This document shows positions 44,532 to 55,918 of a DNA stretch of 64,000 nucleotides, piece by piece. Every line of letters starts with the position of its first letter. Positions within the stretch are counted from its first letter, which is position 1. This DNA comes from Psychrobacter sp. NZS113 (GTDB lineage: Bacteria > Pseudomonadota > Gammaproteobacteria > Pseudomonadales > Moraxellaceae). The translations under genes were made by a program, and so were the position numbers. A model generated the notes under the pieces. It was given only the letters and a program-made list of their open reading frames with translations, was not told the DNA's origin and searched no databases. The stretch covers positions 62,001 to 126,000 of the forward strand of contig NZ_JADYWL010000003.1 of assembly GCF_015864825.1 (NCBI RefSeq), given 5' to 3'.

Positions 44532-44835
44532 AAGCTAATCCTTTAGCAATAACAGATAACTAGTAAAATGGTGGTTATGATTGTAAAACGGTCACATCCT
44601 ATAGACCGTTCAATATCTTCATATTTATCATGTCCTATTAGTAACGCATTTTTATATTTATTTCAATACATAACGTATCATTTTTATTTTATAGAAATGG
44701 AAACAATCTATAACTAATTATCATTAATTCGTTATAAGTCATCGATGGCACCTACAACAGCTAAGACGCTGTCGCATGTTTTCGAATTTCTATTAAAATA
44801 CATGAACTCCAATATTACTGCTTAAAACCATATAC

Positions 44836-45957
44836 TTAAACATCAGCTCTTAAAAACCCTAACAATGCTTTCTCTTCACAGCTTTGGTATTTTTTCGTAC
44901 GTCCGCGGCGCGCTTGCTTGTAAGTCTCAAAAAACTGTCCTGCCAAAAACCGCTCAATAATGATGGGGTGAATATACGACGCGCGGCATACAGTCGGCGT
45001 ATTACCTAGCTCTGCTGCCACACTTTTGACCATATCAACGACCAGTTGTTGGCGCTCAGCGCTTTTAGGCTCACTGGCTAATATTGTGTTTCCATGTGCT
45101 GTTTGTAGCTCATCATATAAATGACTGGCTGCGAGGACACTGGCCATCCAAGTCCGGAAATCCTTGGCGCTATACATATTGCCAGTGCCATCACCACAGC
45201 CAGTATGGGTGCGTATATAATCATTGATATCGGCGCTGTCGACGATTTGCTTAACACCGCTATCATCTAAGTATTTAAATATCTGATAGCCAGGTAATTC
45301 AGAACAGGCCTGTACAATGTCAATCAAGCGCTCATCCTGCAATTCGATATGATGCTCTTTTGCACTTTTTCCGACAAAATCAAACGCCAGTCCCTTGTCC
45401 GTTTCATTCACATGCTTGCTGCGTAGCGTGCTTAGGCCATAGCTTTTATTCAGCTTCGCATAGCGGCTATTGCCAATACGAATTAGAGTAGTCTCTAACA
45501 GTTTGACCACCGCAGCGAGTACATTAGCTCGTGACAAGGGCTTGGCATCTAGGTCTAACTCAACCTGAGCACGGAGATTCGGTAGCGCCTCTGCAAAGCC
45601 AATCATGGCATCAAACTTCGCTCGATCACGTACACGATCCCACTCTGGATGATACAAATATTGCTTGCGCGCTTTGTCATCACGTCCTGTCGACTGTAGA
45701 TGCCCTGTTTCATCTTGGCATATCCAAACGTTCGACCACATCGGTGGTATCACCAACGCATCAAAACGCTTGCGCAATGCTTTATCTTTGACCGTTTTAC
45801 CAGTGGCATCCTTATAAGTAAAACCACGACCCCAGCGGCGGCGCTCATAACCAGGCTCATCATCACTCACATAGCGCAAATTCGCCAAACGAGCTAGATG
45901 TTCGTAGTTATGGCGTACATCTACTGCTGAATCTATCTGATTATTTGGCTTAGCCAT
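44836..45957 (-). CDS. DNA topoisomerase IB
   Basis: Poxvirus-like type IB topoisomerase of 373 residues that relaxes supercoils through a 3'-phosphotyrosyl link. Visible: GRGFTYKDATGKTVKDKALR in the N-terminal domain, the catalytic-domain segments ETTLIRIGNSRYAKLNKSYG and FRTWMASVLAASHLYDEL, and the catalytic Tyr in CRASYIHPIII. The frame is open from 45993, but the ATG at 45957 has ACGGA upstream and starts near the conserved region. Single gene. Confidence 0.93.
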   Translation of the reverse strand: MAKPNNQIDSAVDVRHNYEHLARLANLRYVSDDEPGYERRRWGRGFTYKDATGKTVKDKALRKRFDALVIPPMWSNVWICQDETGHLQSTGRDDKARKQYLYHPEWDRVRDRAKFDAMIGFAEALPNLRAQVELDLDAKPLSRANVLAAVVKLLETTLIRIGNSRYAKLNKSYGLSTLRSKHVNETDKGLAFDFVGKSAKEHHIELQDERLIDIVQACSELPGYQIFKYLDDSGVKQIVDSADINDYIRTHTGCGDGTGNMYSAKDFRTWMASVLAASHLYDELQTAHGNTILASEPKSAERQQLVVDMVKSVAAELGNTPTVCRASYIHPIIIERFLAGQFFETYKQARRGRTKKYQSCEEKALLGFLRADV

Positions 45958-46136
45958 AAAAATATCCGTCTTATAAAATAGTCGTTTTAGCATAATTAAT
46001 GACGGCTATTTTTACTGTTTACTTGCCACGGGCAAAGTGTAATCCTGTGTAAAACTAAGCGGATGGCAGGGTTCTCAACTATTGAATTTTAGGGCATAAT
46101 TTAATGACTATCAAAACTTAAGTTGAATAACACACA

Positions 46137-46589
46137 ATGAAAAACCCTTCTATAAAAATGACTCCATTATCTAATACTGACTACGATAGTTGGTTAGACT
46201 TATGGCAACGGTATTTGACATTTTATGAGACCAGTTTGCCCATGAGCACGACTGATGCAACATGGCGCAACTTACTAGATAGCAACGTGGCTATTTATGG
46301 GTTTGGGGCATGGCAGGATGGTACATTGGTAGGCATCACTCATGTGGTGTTGCATCCCAATACCTGGGATACCACAGAATGTTGTTATTTAGAAGATTTG
46401 TATGTGAGTGAGTCTGTTCGCGGGCAAGGTGTTGGACGCGCATTGATCGAGCAAGTATATGACTTTGCACGCCAGAAAAACTGCAACCGTGTATATTGGA
46501 CGACGCAAGAAGGCAACACAACGGCACGCACTCTATACGACACCATTGCTACTCAAACAGATATGGTGCAGTATCGTAAGAACCTATGA
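46137..46589 (+). CDS. GNAT family N-acetyltransferase
   Basis: 150 residues with the GNAT acetyl-CoA-binding motif SVRGQGVGRALIEQVYDFAR, and LEDLYVSESVRG just before it. The acceptor cannot be told from sequence; such proteins acetylate amino acids, polyamines, antibiotics or protein N-termini. No operon partner; convergent with ppnP across a terminator. Confidence 0.88.
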   Translation: MKNPSIKMTPLSNTDYDSWLDLWQRYLTFYETSLPMSTTDATWRNLLDSNVAIYGFGAWQDGTLVGITHVVLHPNTWDTTECCYLEDLYVSESVRGQGVGRALIEQVYDFARQKNCNRVYWTTQEGNTTARTLYDTIATQTDMVQYRKNL

Positions 46590-46636
46590 TTTGTACTACT
46601 TGCATTATGATTTACAATGAATAAGCAAATAAAAAA

Positions 46637-46659
46637 CGCCAAATGTTAAACACTTGGCG
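46637..46659. terminator. Bidirectional hairpin between GNAT and ppnP
   Basis: Stem CGCCAAATGTT with AACACTTGGCG (46637-46659), one mismatch, flanked on both sides by A and T tracts. Confidence 0.7.
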
Positions 46660-46700
46660 CTTTCTTATCAATACGGCTTTAGGTTAAAGCAGCTTAGACA

Positions 46701-46985
46701 TTATTTACCGTACACACATAGATAGGCTGTTTCTACTGCTACTTTTACTTGGAACTTTTGATTGGCTTCAACGGTAAATTGCTCGCCAGCATTAAAGGTC
46801 TGCCATTCGCTACTTTCTGGCAATTTAACGGTCAATGCACCACTTACCACGCTCATGGTTTCAAATTCGCTAGTACCAAACTCATACTCACCAACTTCCA
46901 TAACGCCGACAGTAGCAGGCTTAGTCGCTGTCTGAAAGGCGATAGAAGTCACTTTATCATCAAAATAATTATTAACGCTTGGCAT
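46701..46985 (-). CDS. ppnP: Pyrimidine/purine nucleoside phosphorylase
   Basis: Small cupin-fold enzyme of 94 residues that splits nucleosides to base plus ribose-1-phosphate. It closely matches E. coli PpnP (YaiE/DUF1255): [40 protein letters not shown] and the C-terminal AYLCVYGK. Single gene; no special regulation visible. Confidence 0.92.
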   Translation of the reverse strand: MPSVNNYFDDKVTSIAFQTATKPATVGVMEVGEYEFGTSEFETMSVVSGALTVKLPESSEWQTFNAGEQFTVEANQKFQVKVAVETAYLCVYGK

Positions 46986-47046
46986 AATTTTCCTTAATTA
47001 AATGTTAGTTGCTATTTTAAAACGGCTGCTTGTTTAAAACGGCTGC

Positions 47047-48142
47047 TTACAATCCTGCTTTTAAACTCGCTTCGATAAACTGATCGAGGTCACCATCTAG
47101 CACAGCACCAGTATTAAAGGTTTCAACACCGGTACGCAAGTCTTTGATACGTGAGTCATCAAGTACGTACGAGCGAATTTGACTGCCCCAGCCGACGTCA
47201 GACTTACCGTCTTCAACTGCTTGCTGTGATTCCATACGCTTCTGCATTTCCAGCTCATACAGCTTAGCACGTAGCATTTTCATCGCAGTGGCTTTGTTAC
47301 CATGTTGACTACGCTCGTTCTGACAAGTGACGACCACACCGCTTGGCTCATGGGTAATACGTACCGCAGAATCTGTCGTGTTCACATGCTGACCACCCGC
47401 GCCAGAGGAGCGATAGGTATCGATACGCAAGTCCGCTGGATTGATATCAATCTCAACATTGTCATCGATTTCAGGTGAGACAAACACCGCAGCAAACGAG
47501 GTATGACGGCCATTATTGCTATCGAATGGTGATTTACGTACTAGACGGTGGACACCAATTTCGGTACGCAACCAACCAAAGGCATAATCGCCCTTAATCT
47601 CAATCGTTGCCGACTTAATACCCGCGACACTACCAGATGACACTTCAATCACATCAACCTTGAAATTATGCGCCTCTGCCCAGCGTGTATACATACGCAG
47701 CAGCATCTCAGCCCAATCTTGCGCTTCGGTACCACCACTACCTGATTGAATATCCAAGTAGCAGTTATTTGGATCCATCTCACCACTGAACATCCGGCGG
47801 AACTCTAAGTCAGCCACACGTTTTTCAGCATTATCCAGCTCGGTCTGCACATCAGCGAGCAGTGATTCATCGTCTTCTTCTACCGCCAGCTCTAGCATGG
47901 CGGATGCATCTTCTAATGTGGTTTCAAGCGACACCACTACATCGATGACACCGTCAAGATGGCTTTTTTCTTTATTAATCTTGGTCGCACGCTCTGGATC
48001 GTTCCACAGCTCGGGGTTTTCCAACTCTAAATTGACTTCTTCTAAGCGCTCTTGCTTACCATCGAAGTCAAAGATACCTCCGTAAATCCTGCCCACGCTC
48101 AGATAAATCTTTGATTTGTTCTTGATACGGATTGATTTCCAT
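47047..48142 (-). CDS. prfB: Peptide chain release factor 2, expressed by programmed +1 frameshift
   Basis: RF2 ends translation at UGA and UAA; 364 residues. It is made in two frames. The ATG at 48142 (GGAAC upstream) begins [20 protein letters not shown], reads 24 codons to CTT (48073-48071) and meets the UGA at 48070-48068. A CGGAGG sequence (48082-48077) just before CTTTGAC is the internal Shine-Dalgarno that shifts the ribosome by one base; reading then continues as [13 protein letters not shown] to the stop at 47047-47049. The second part has RF2 motifs SPF, GGQ (in SGAGGQHVN) and a Ser in the position of E. coli Thr246. The longer frame that starts upstream at 48189 is not the gene. 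Autoregulation by RF2 level is known for this site. Confidence 0.95.
48067..48082 (-). promoter_or_regulatory. prfB: prfB +1 frameshift site
   Basis: CGGAGG (48082-48077), TAT, then CTT TGA C (48073-48067). The internal SD, the slippery CTT and the UGAC stop context are those of the RF2 autoregulatory frameshift in E. coli and many other bacteria. Confidence 0.93.
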
Positions 48143-48258
48143 AAATGTTCCTGTTTTTTTAAATAAATATCTAACGGATATGCCGTCATTTTAAATGAGA
48201 TTGATGTTAAATAGTTGGCTAATTATTACCGCCTATATATTAAATAGCGTTAAATAAC

Positions 48259-48960
48259 CTAAATCGACCAATCCTCTACCGCCCAGCGATGTGCCAAAGC
48301 ATGCGCATGCAGTGCATCATCAGGTGACACGCAAACGGCCACATCCGCCCACTCAAGCAACGGAATATCGTTTTTAGAATCTGAATATGCATACGTCTTT
48401 TCAAAGGTAACCCCAGCCAACTGCTGCTTATTCACCCATTTGTCTAGATGATATATCTTACCTTCTTTAAAATTGGGCTTGTCCGCTAACTTACCCGTAT
48501 AACGCTCATCTTTTATCTCGAGCGGTGTTGATAACACGTTGGCCGCTTCTATACCGAAACGTTTGGCAATGGCAGACACCACAAAATCATTGGTGGCAGA
48601 GATAATCACCACGTCATGGCCCTTCTCAATATGTTGACACAACACTTCCATCGCTTTTGGACGAATATGCGGTTCGATTTCGCGTTTGATATAATCTTCA
48701 CGCAACTCATGCAAACGCGCCAAGGGTAATGTGGTCAAAAACTGGGCGACAAATTCGTTGTACTCGGTGGCATCGAGCGTGCCTGCTATATATTGCTCAT
48801 AAAATTCTTGATTGGCTGTGCGATACTGCGCTTCATCGACCAGACCATTATTAACGATATATTCACCCCATAGATAGTCACTATCGACATCGAGCAACGT
48901 ATGATCTAAATCAAACAGTGCCAGTTCTTTTTGAGTATTTTGTGTGTGAGATGCTTGCAT
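48259..48960 (-). CDS. HAD-IB family phosphatase
   Basis: 233 residues. HAD motif I ALFDLDHTLLD, motif II IISATNDFV and motif IV region YSDSKNDIPLLEWAD are clear, the cap domain sits between I and II as in SerB-type enzymes. It is related to phosphoserine and histidinol phosphatases of the HAD-IB group; which substrate is used cannot be told. Single gene between prfB and a small membrane protein. Confidence 0.87.
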   Translation of the reverse strand: MQASHTQNTQKELALFDLDHTLLDVDSDYLWGEYIVNNGLVDEAQYRTANQEFYEQYIAGTLDATEYNEFVAQFLTTLPLARLHELREDYIKREIEPHIRPKAMEVLCQHIEKGHDVVIISATNDFVVSAIAKRFGIEAANVLSTPLEIKDERYTGKLADKPNFKEGKIYHLDKWVNKQQLAGVTFEKTYAYSDSKNDIPLLEWADVAVCVSPDDALHAHALAHRWAVEDWSI

Positions 48961-49194
48961 AATGCAGCCTTATTATTTTTTTAAAGTGGATGATGAATAA
49001 TCTTAACTATACTGATGCGCTTTATAAACCATATTTGCTTTGAAGCCTTGAATATAGTCGGTTTTATGGATATAACGTTTGCTCGGTAAATTTGTGAGAA
49101 CACTACTGTTTGCCAGACAATATTGTGCTAAATTGTTTATTCAACTCATTTTATAAGACTTTCAACGAACTTAATAAGCAACCCAGAGAACCTT

Positions 49195-49644
49195 ATGAAA
49201 GCGTATCATAACAAAACCAGCTTACCTAATAGACCGCACCGCCCAGCTCGCTCTATTAGAGAGATTAGACAACGTCAGTTAGGGGATGCTTATCAATCAC
49301 CTCTAGACCGTATGTTTTATGCGCTCTTGAATGGCTTAATGTATGGATTTGGCGGCTTACTTATCGATCTTGCCATTGTTGTTATTCGCTCAGTAGCTGG
49401 TCTTGGGAATGGTGAAATTTTTTGGCTATTCACCCCTTTCATGCTCGTACTTGGCGTAATGATAGGATTCATCGTTGGCAAAAATGCAGGCGCTGAGAGC
49501 GTCAACGCATTGAATGTCGATCAAACGACCAACCCTAATGCGTACCTCAATGACTATTCTATACGCCATGATATTTTTCGTGGACTCATTGTAGGTATTG
49601 TCATCTTTGCCGTTATTTGGCTGGCTATGATGCTCATGGCATAA
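49195..49644 (+). CDS. Membrane protein, unknown function
   Basis: 149 residues: a basic N-terminal tail (about 30 residues), then three hydrophobic segments (ALLNGLMYGFGGLLIDLAIV, FWLFTPFMLVLGVMIGFIVG, GLIVGIVIFAVIWLAMMLMA). No family recognised. AGAGAA precedes the ATG. Terminator follows at 49672-49703. Confidence 0.7.
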   Translation: MKAYHNKTSLPNRPHRPARSIREIRQRQLGDAYQSPLDRMFYALLNGLMYGFGGLLIDLAIVVIRSVAGLGNGEIFWLFTPFMLVLGVMIGFIVGKNAGAESVNALNVDQTTNPNAYLNDYSIRHDIFRGLIVGIVIFAVIWLAMMLMA

Positions 49645-49671
49645 CCACTGGCATCATATTATAAGAATATA

Positions 49672-49703
49672 AAAAGGATGGAGCAATATACTACCATCCT
49701 TTT
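49672..49703. terminator. Hairpin terminator
   Basis: AAAAGGATGG (49672-49681) and CCATCCTTTT (49694-49703), with T-rich sequence on both flanks. Lies between the convergent membrane-protein and gamma-carbonic-anhydrase genes. Confidence 0.85.
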
Positions 49704-49739
49704 ATTTTTATCCACTACTGATCGCTCGCTCCTTACTAA

Positions 49740-50276
49740 TTAATCAGGCATTGCGATTTCTTTTAAGCCTGTTTTAAACTTCTGACAACGCTCTGCATAA
49801 TGCATCGCTGACAATTTCAGCATCGAAGCTTGCTCATCTGTTAACGTTTTCACTACTTTTGCTGGTGCGCCCATCACCAATGAGTTATCCGGAATAACCT
49901 TACCTTCCGTGACCAGTGCTTTAGCACCAATGATACAGTTTTTGCCGATTTTGGCATTATTTAATACTACTGCACCAATACCAATCAAACTATTATCACC
50001 GACTTCGCAGCCATGTAGCATTGCTAAATGCCCGATGGTGACGTAATTGCCGATTTTCACCTCAATACCTGCGTCAGTGTGAATCACACTGTTTTCTTGC
50101 ACGTTGCTATAGTCACCGATATGAATCAGTTCATTGTCACCGCGGAGTACCGCACCAAACCAAATATTGGCTTGATGTCCCAAATACACATCGCCGATGA
50201 CTTGCGCAGAATCGGCTACCCAACCGTTAAAAGGCACAGCAAATTTAGGCACCTTATCTAAATATTGATAAATCAT
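49740..50276 (-). CDS. Gamma-type carbonic anhydrase family protein
   Basis: Left-handed beta-helix protein of 178 residues with repeated hexapeptides and metal-binding His residues ([18 protein letters not shown]), the YrdA/PaaY gamma-carbonic-anhydrase group. Many members bind zinc; activity as carbonic anhydrase is not proven for all. GGAG on the minus strand lies five bases before the ATG at 50276, preferred over the GTG at 50282. Faces carA divergently across a long gap. Confidence 0.87.
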   Translation of the reverse strand: MIYQYLDKVPKFAVPFNGWVADSAQVIGDVYLGHQANIWFGAVLRGDNELIHIGDYSNVQENSVIHTDAGIEVKIGNYVTIGHLAMLHGCEVGDNSLIGIGAVVLNNAKIGKNCIIGAKALVTEGKVIPDNSLVMGAPAKVVKTLTDEQASMLKLSAMHYAERCQKFKTGLKEIAMPD

Positions 50277-50936
50277 AACCACTCCTTGTTATTGTTTTTT
50301 ATACTAACCTAATAATAGATAGCTATCTATATCAGTCAATAATGCCCTCTATTGTGGCAAAGCCTTCTATCAAAATCTAGTGCTATTCACCCCAATATGA
50401 TGGTTGTACCAGTCACAGTGAGAAACACCTAAGTTTACTTAGGCTATTATCACCGTTGTAGCTATTTACTTAAAATAAGTCATCACTTAGAACAAATCAT
50501 CTTTTATACCGTAAGAATAAAGAAAAACATTCATCGCAATTAGAGTGCTAATTATCATATGCTGTTTTTCATATATTCTTTTTTCAGAAATCTTTTATAA
50601 ACAATTATTTAATAGATAGTATATTGTATATTTACGGTAGATGAGAAATCCGTGCCCGTTAAGTTAGGAAATCGACTGGCTATCTGCGTGTATATTGTAT
50701 ATAATGCGCAAAATCTGTGCCTAAGCGAGCGGACATGATGCAAGTTACCTATTCACTATCTAGTGGGTTTTGTAGTTTCCATCAATAATGTCTTCTCGCT
50801 TTTTTGTGGAAAAATTTTGGGTTTAGTTGTTTTTTATTCTTAATTAACAGTGATTATCAAGATATAAAAAGCTGCTTTAAATCCAAAATTTAATCATGAG
50901 AATTATGGCACTCACCAATAACAGCGGAGGCAAACC
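50277..50936 (+). promoter_or_regulatory. Long carA leader region
   Basis: 660 bases without a convincing gene. It holds an IR CCTAAGTTTACTTAGG (50428-50443), a consensus -10 TATAAT (50700-50705) without a clear -35, and, next to carA, CGGAGG (50925-50930) six bases before a TTG start. carAB leaders in other bacteria host pyrimidine/arginine control (attenuation, ArgR/PyrR-type), but I see no clear ArgR box. Confidence 0.5.
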
Positions 50937-52169
50937 TTGAATTCATCGGCAGAAATACAAGCAATTTTGGCATTAGCAGACGGTACGATTTTTCGCGGTG
51001 TGAGTATCGGCAGTCTCGGTCATCGTGTCGGTGAGGTGGTGTTTAATACGGCCATGACAGGGTATCAAGAAATCCTAACTGACCCAAGCTATGCACGTCA
51101 GCTAGTGACCCTAACCTACCCACACATCGGCAATACAGGCACTAACGCTGAAGATACAGAATCTGGTAATGGTCATCAAGTCTGGGCAGACGGTCTCATC
51201 ATTCGTGATGCCACCATGGTTACCTCAAACTTCCGTAACTCAGAATCACTGAGTGACTACTTACAAAACCATGATACCGTCGCAATCGCTGAGATTGACA
51301 CCCGTCAATTGACTCGCCTATTACGTGATAAAGGCGCTCAAAATGGTTGTATCATGACAGCCTCTAATGGCAAGACCATTAGCAGTGATGACGAGCAACA
51401 AGCCATCAAATTGGCGCAAGAGTTCGCTGGTATTGAAGGCATGGATCTAGCAAAAGAATGCTGTACCAAAGAGACGTTCGAATGGACAGCAGGTACGTGG
51501 GATTTATCAGACACTCTACTTAACCGTGATGCCGTTGGTAGTCATGATAGCGGTACTGGCGGTTTTTTTAAGCAACTAGGTACCCACGTTGAGCACAAAT
51601 TTAATGTAGTCGCCTATGACTTTGGTACCAAAACCAACATCTTGCGCATGCTCGTCGATCGCGGCTGCCATGTAACGGTCGTACCAGCACAAACGCCTAT
51701 CGCTGACGTGCTAGCGATGAATCCAGACGGTATCTTCTTATCGAATGGCCCTGGTGACCCTGCCGCTTGTGGCTACGCTATTGACAGCGTGCGTCACATT
51801 ATTGAGCAAACTGACGTGCCAACCTTTGGTATCTGTTTAGGCCATCAGCTAGTCGGTCTGGCCAGCGGTGCAAACACCATCAAAATGAAAACAGGCCATC
51901 ATGGTGCTAACCATCCAGTACAAGATGTGGCAGCTGGCACGGTGATGATTACCAGCCAGAACCATGGTTTCGCCGTTGATGAAGACACGCTACCTGACAA
52001 CGTTAAATCTACCCATCGCTCATTATTCGATGGTACCAACCAAGGGATTGAGCTGACCAACAAGCCAGTATTTAGCTTCCAAGGTCACCCAGAAGCCAGC
52101 CCTGGCCCACATGACTGCGCGCCATTGTTTGATAAGTTTGCGGAAATGATGGCAGCAGCCAAAGCTTAA
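50937..52169 (+). CDS. carA: Carbamoyl phosphate synthase small subunit
   Basis: Glutaminase subunit supplying ammonia to CarB for arginine and pyrimidine synthesis, 410 residues. N-terminal domain [20 protein letters not shown] and ATMTGYQEI-type region; class I glutaminase triad with Cys in FGICLGHQL (near residue 300) and His/Glu in GHPEASPGP. The start is TTG at 50937, favoured by CGGAGG six bases upstream and homology beginning at [14 protein letters not shown]; no in-frame ATG fits. TTG starts often lower expression. carB follows 140 bases downstream. Confidence 0.95.
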   Translation: MNSSAEIQAILALADGTIFRGVSIGSLGHRVGEVVFNTAMTGYQEILTDPSYARQLVTLTYPHIGNTGTNAEDTESGNGHQVWADGLIIRDATMVTSNFRNSESLSDYLQNHDTVAIAEIDTRQLTRLLRDKGAQNGCIMTASNGKTISSDDEQQAIKLAQEFAGIEGMDLAKECCTKETFEWTAGTWDLSDTLLNRDAVGSHDSGTGGFFKQLGTHVEHKFNVVAYDFGTKTNILRMLVDRGCHVTVVPAQTPIADVLAMNPDGIFLSNGPGDPAACGYAIDSVRHIIEQTDVPTFGICLGHQLVGLASGANTIKMKTGHHGANHPVQDVAAGTVMITSQNHGFAVDEDTLPDNVKSTHRSLFDGTNQGIELTNKPVFSFQGHPEASPGPHDCAPLFDKFAEMMAAAKA

Positions 52170-52309
52170 TGCATCAACATTGGTAATGCATAATAAATGT
52201 TAAGCTTGAATCACTGATGGTGGTTCAAGTTGTATCAACCAGAATACTGTCAGTTTTATTCAAAATATAGATTAATCAAAATATAACCCAAACGAAGGTA
52301 GCCCTAACT

Positions 52310-55300
52310 ATGCCAAAACGTACCGACATAAAAAGCATTCTTATCATTGGCGCAGGCCCTATCGTCATCGGCCAAGCATGTGAGTTTGACTACTCAGGCG
52401 CGCAGGCGTGTAAAGCACTAAAAGAAGAAGGTTACCGCGTCATCTTGGTCAACTCAAACCCTGCGACCATCATGACCGATCCTGTCATGGCTGACGCGAC
52501 CTACATCGAGCCAATTACTTGGCAGACTGTGGAGCAAATCATTGCCAAGGAACGTCCTGATGCTATCCTGCCAACGATGGGCGGACAGACAGCGCTAAAC
52601 TGTGCATTAGATTTAGATAAGCATGGCATATTGACCAAGTATGATTGCGAACTGATTGGGGCGACTAAAGACTCAATCGAGATGGCAGAAGATCGCAACT
52701 TATTTGATAAAGCGATGAAGCGTATCGGCCTTGAATGCCCACGCGCCGAAACTGCCGAAACCATGGAAGAAGCCTTTGCCACCCAAGAAAAAATGGGTTA
52801 TCCATGTATCATTCGTCCTTCATTCACCATGGGTGGTTCAGGCGGCGGTATCGCGTATAACCGTGATGAGTTCATTGAAATCTGTGAGCGCGGTTTTGAC
52901 TTATCTCCAAACCATCAATTACTTATCGATGAATCATTAATCGGTTGGAAAGAATATGAGATGGAAGTGGTTCGTGACAAAAACGACAACTGCATCATCA
53001 TTTGTGCCATCGAAAACTTTGATCCAATGGGCGTACACACGGGCGACTCTATTACGGTTGCACCTGCACAGACTTTGACGGATAAAGAATACCAAATCAT
53101 GCGTAATGCGTCATTAGCAGTACTACGTGAGATTGGTGTAGAAACTGGCGGCTCAAACGTACAGTTCGGTATCAACCCTGATACAGGTCGCATGGTCGTT
53201 ATCGAGATGAACCCACGCGTATCGCGTTCATCAGCATTGGCATCAAAAGCAACTGGTTTCCCGATTGCTAAAATCGCAGCAAAACTGGCGATTGGTTATA
53301 CCCTAGATGAATTGCAAAACGATATCACTGGCGGCAAAACACCAGCAAGCTTTGAGCCTGCGCTTGATTATGTTGTGACCAAGATACCTCGTTTTAACTT
53401 TGAAAAATTCCCGCAAGCCGATAGTGTTTTGTCAACGCAGATGAAATCAGTCGGTGAAGTCATGGCAATTGGCCGTAACTTCCAAGAATCTATGCAAAAA
53501 GCATTACGCGGTATGGAAACGGGCAATGATGGTTTTGATGAGCAGATTGACTTTGCCGCTATCAAAGACGGCAGCCTTAGTACTGACAAAGCCCGTAGCG
53601 AGATTCATAATCGCTTAACCATTCCAACGCCTGAACGCATTTACTATATTGCAGATGCCTTCCGCATCGGTATGAGCGTCGATGAGGTCTTTAATCTTAC
53701 CAAAATCGATCCATGGTTCTTGGTACAAATCGAAGATATCGTTAAGGCTGAAGCACAAGTTAAAACTTTAGGTTTTGGCGGTTTAACTGAAGACAACTTG
53801 CGTCGCTTTAAACGTAAAGGTTTATCAGATTTACGTCTTGCCAAATTACTTGGCGTCTCGCAAAAGCAACTGCGCAAAAAGCGTTGGGATTTAAACGTGT
53901 ATCCAGTTTATAAGCGCGTGGATACTTGTGCGGCAGAATTCTCTACCAGTACCGCTTATATGTACTCAACGTATGACAGCGAGTGTGAAGCCAACCCAAC
54001 TAATAACAAAAAAATCATGGTTATCGGTGGTGGTCCTAACCGCATCGGTCAAGGTATCGAGTTTGACTATTGCTGTGTACACGCTGCTCTTGCGATGCGT
54101 GCAGATGGCTATGAGACCATCATGGTCAACTGTAATCCAGAAACGGTTTCAACTGACTATGACACCTCAGACCGTCTCTACTTTGAGCCAATCACGTTAG
54201 AGGACGTACTAGAAATCGTCCGTATCGAAAATCCTGATGGCGTCATTGTACAGTTCGGTGGTCAAACACCATTGAAACTGGCTCGCGCCCTCGAAGCCGC
54301 TGGTGTGAAAATCATCGGTACTAGCCCTGATGCGATTGACCGCGCTGAAGACCGCGAACGCTTCCAGCATATGATTCAACAATTGAATCTTGTCCAACCA
54401 ACCAATGCCTTAGCGACTAGCTTAGAAGATGGATTGGTTAAAGCAAAAGACGTTGGCTATCCATTGGTTGTACGCCCCTCTTATGTACTAGGTGGCCGCG
54501 CGATGGAAATCGTTTATAACGAAGATGAGCTAAGACATTATCTACGCACTGCGGTACAAGCATCAAACGAAGCACCAGTATTGCTAGACCGCTTCTTAGA
54601 TGATGCCATCGAAGTCGATGTTGACTGTGTCTGTGATGGTACTGACGTCGTGATTGGCGGCATCATGCAGCATATCGAACAAGCGGGTGTTCACTCTGGT
54701 GACTCAGCCTGTTCGTTACCGCCTTACTCACTATCTAAAGAGTTATGCGATGTGATGCGCGCACAGACTATTGCTATGGCTAAAGAGTTGGGCGTTATCG
54801 GTCTGATGAACGTACAGTTTGCCGTAAAAGGTGAAACTATTTATATTCTTGAGGTCAATCCACGTGCTGCGCGTACCGTACCATTTGTCTCTAAATGCAT
54901 TGGTACATCATTGGCACAAATCGCTGCTCGCTGTATGGCTGGCACCTCGCTTAAAGACCAAGGATTTACCAAAGAGATTGTTCCTGCATTCTATGCCGTT
55001 AAAGAAGCCGTCTTCCCATTTGCTAAGTTCCCTGGTGTCGATCCAATCTTGAGCCCTGAGATGAAATCAACAGGTGAAGTCATGGGCGTGGGTAAAACCT
55101 TTGGTGAAGCGTTCTACAAAGCTATCATCGGTAGTAATGAGCGTCTGCCAGGTCTACCGACTGAAGGCGAAACCAAGACCGTCTTTATATCAGTACGTGA
55201 CAGTGATAAAGCGCAAATCGCTCCAATCGCGCGCCAGCTTGCAGACTTTGGCTTTAATATTGTATCTACCACTGGTACACAAAAAATACTGAGCGACGCT

Positions 55301-55579
55301 GGTATCGAATGTAAGCAAATCAACAAAGTGACCGAAGGCCGTCCACATATCGTCGATGCATTGAAAAATGGCAAAATCGACCTTATCATTAATACAACTG
55401 AGGGCAAGCAGGCACAAGAGGATTCATTCTCTATCCGCCGCAGCGCGCTGCAAGGTAAAGTATTCTATGTCACGACGTTGGGCGCTGCAGATGCTATTTG
55501 CAAATCTTATTCGATTGACTTGCCATTTGAAGTTTATAAGCTACAAGATTTACATGAACAAGCAAAGACTATTGCTTAG
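52310..55579 (+). CDS. carB: Carbamoyl phosphate synthase large subunit
   Basis: Synthesises carbamoyl phosphate from ammonia, bicarbonate and two ATP. 1089 residues with two homologous ATP-grasp halves: first [27 protein letters not shown] and [11 protein letters not shown]; second [31 protein letters not shown] and [11 protein letters not shown]. The C-terminal allosteric (MGS) domain after residue 950 includes [12 protein letters not shown]. Complete; normal length for the family (1073 in E. coli). Follows carA as an operon; a terminator lies at 55711-55746. Confidence 0.97.
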   Translation: MPKRTDIKSILIIGAGPIVIGQACEFDYSGAQACKALKEEGYRVILVNSNPATIMTDPVMADATYIEPITWQTVEQIIAKERPDAILPTMGGQTALNCALDLDKHGILTKYDCELIGATKDSIEMAEDRNLFDKAMKRIGLECPRAETAETMEEAFATQEKMGYPCIIRPSFTMGGSGGGIAYNRDEFIEICERGFDLSPNHQLLIDESLIGWKEYEMEVVRDKNDNCIIICAIENFDPMGVHTGDSITVAPAQTLTDKEYQIMRNASLAVLREIGVETGGSNVQFGINPDTGRMVVIEMNPRVSRSSALASKATGFPIAKIAAKLAIGYTLDELQNDITGGKTPASFEPALDYVVTKIPRFNFEKFPQADSVLSTQMKSVGEVMAIGRNFQESMQKALRGMETGNDGFDEQIDFAAIKDGSLSTDKARSEIHNRLTIPTPERIYYIADAFRIGMSVDEVFNLTKIDPWFLVQIEDIVKAEAQVKTLGFGGLTEDNLRRFKRKGLSDLRLAKLLGVSQKQLRKKRWDLNVYPVYKRVDTCAAEFSTSTAYMYSTYDSECEANPTNNKKIMVIGGGPNRIGQGIEFDYCCVHAALAMRADGYETIMVNCNPETVSTDYDTSDRLYFEPITLEDVLEIVRIENPDGVIVQFGGQTPLKLARALEAAGVKIIGTSPDAIDRAEDRERFQHMIQQLNLVQPTNALATSLEDGLVKAKDVGYPLVVRPSYVLGGRAMEIVYNEDELRHYLRTAVQASNEAPVLLDRFLDDAIEVDVDCVCDGTDVVIGGIMQHIEQAGVHSGDSACSLPPYSLSKELCDVMRAQTIAMAKELGVIGLMNVQFAVKGETIYILEVNPRAARTVPFVSKCIGTSLAQIAARCMAGTSLKDQGFTKEIVPAFYAVKEAVFPFAKFPGVDPILSPEMKSTGEVMGVGKTFGEAFYKAIIGSNERLPGLPTEGETKTVFISVRDSDKAQIAPIARQLADFGFNIVSTTGTQKILSDAGIECKQINKVTEGRPHIVDALKNGKIDLIINTTEGKQAQEDSFSIRRSALQGKVFYVTTLGAADAICKSYSIDLPFEVYKLQDLHEQAKTIA

Positions 55580-55710
55580 CTCTATTGACTTGGCTGAATA
55601 ATTTCAGTAGATTAAGCATAACAGTCAGGCTTATGTAAAAGCTCATGCAAAATTGGTTTTTATATGACAGTAATGCTTTAATCAAACAATACCTTTGAAA
55701 AGACAGACCC

Positions 55711-55746
55711 AAAAAGCATAGTGGCTAAACTGCGACTATGCTTTTT
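55711..55746 (+). terminator. Rho-independent terminator after carB
   Basis: AAAAAGCATAGT (55711-55722) and ACTATGCTTTTT (55735-55746), 12-base perfect stem followed by ATTA. The remaining 55580-55918 stretch holds an IR AACACCA/TGGTGTT (55868-55899) next to greA and otherwise nothing I can assign. Confidence 0.9.
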
Positions 55747-55918
55747 ATTACGTAAGGTTAAGTGTGCATTAGTGGAGCATAAATACGCTCATACATGACC
55801 ACTCGTATGCCAGTTATGCAGCCTAAACCACTCTATTTTTATATTTTATACCCATTGTAATAATCCCAACACCATCTCATCATGAGGTGGTGTGGTGTTA
55901 TTGGTTTAAGGAAAAAAC

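Noticed and set aside
48068..48189. Longer in-frame start for prfB at 48189
   Set aside because: The residues from 48189 to the frameshift site do not resemble RF2, while the other frame gives MEINPYQEQ with a normal SD; the true gene crosses frames at CTTTGAC.
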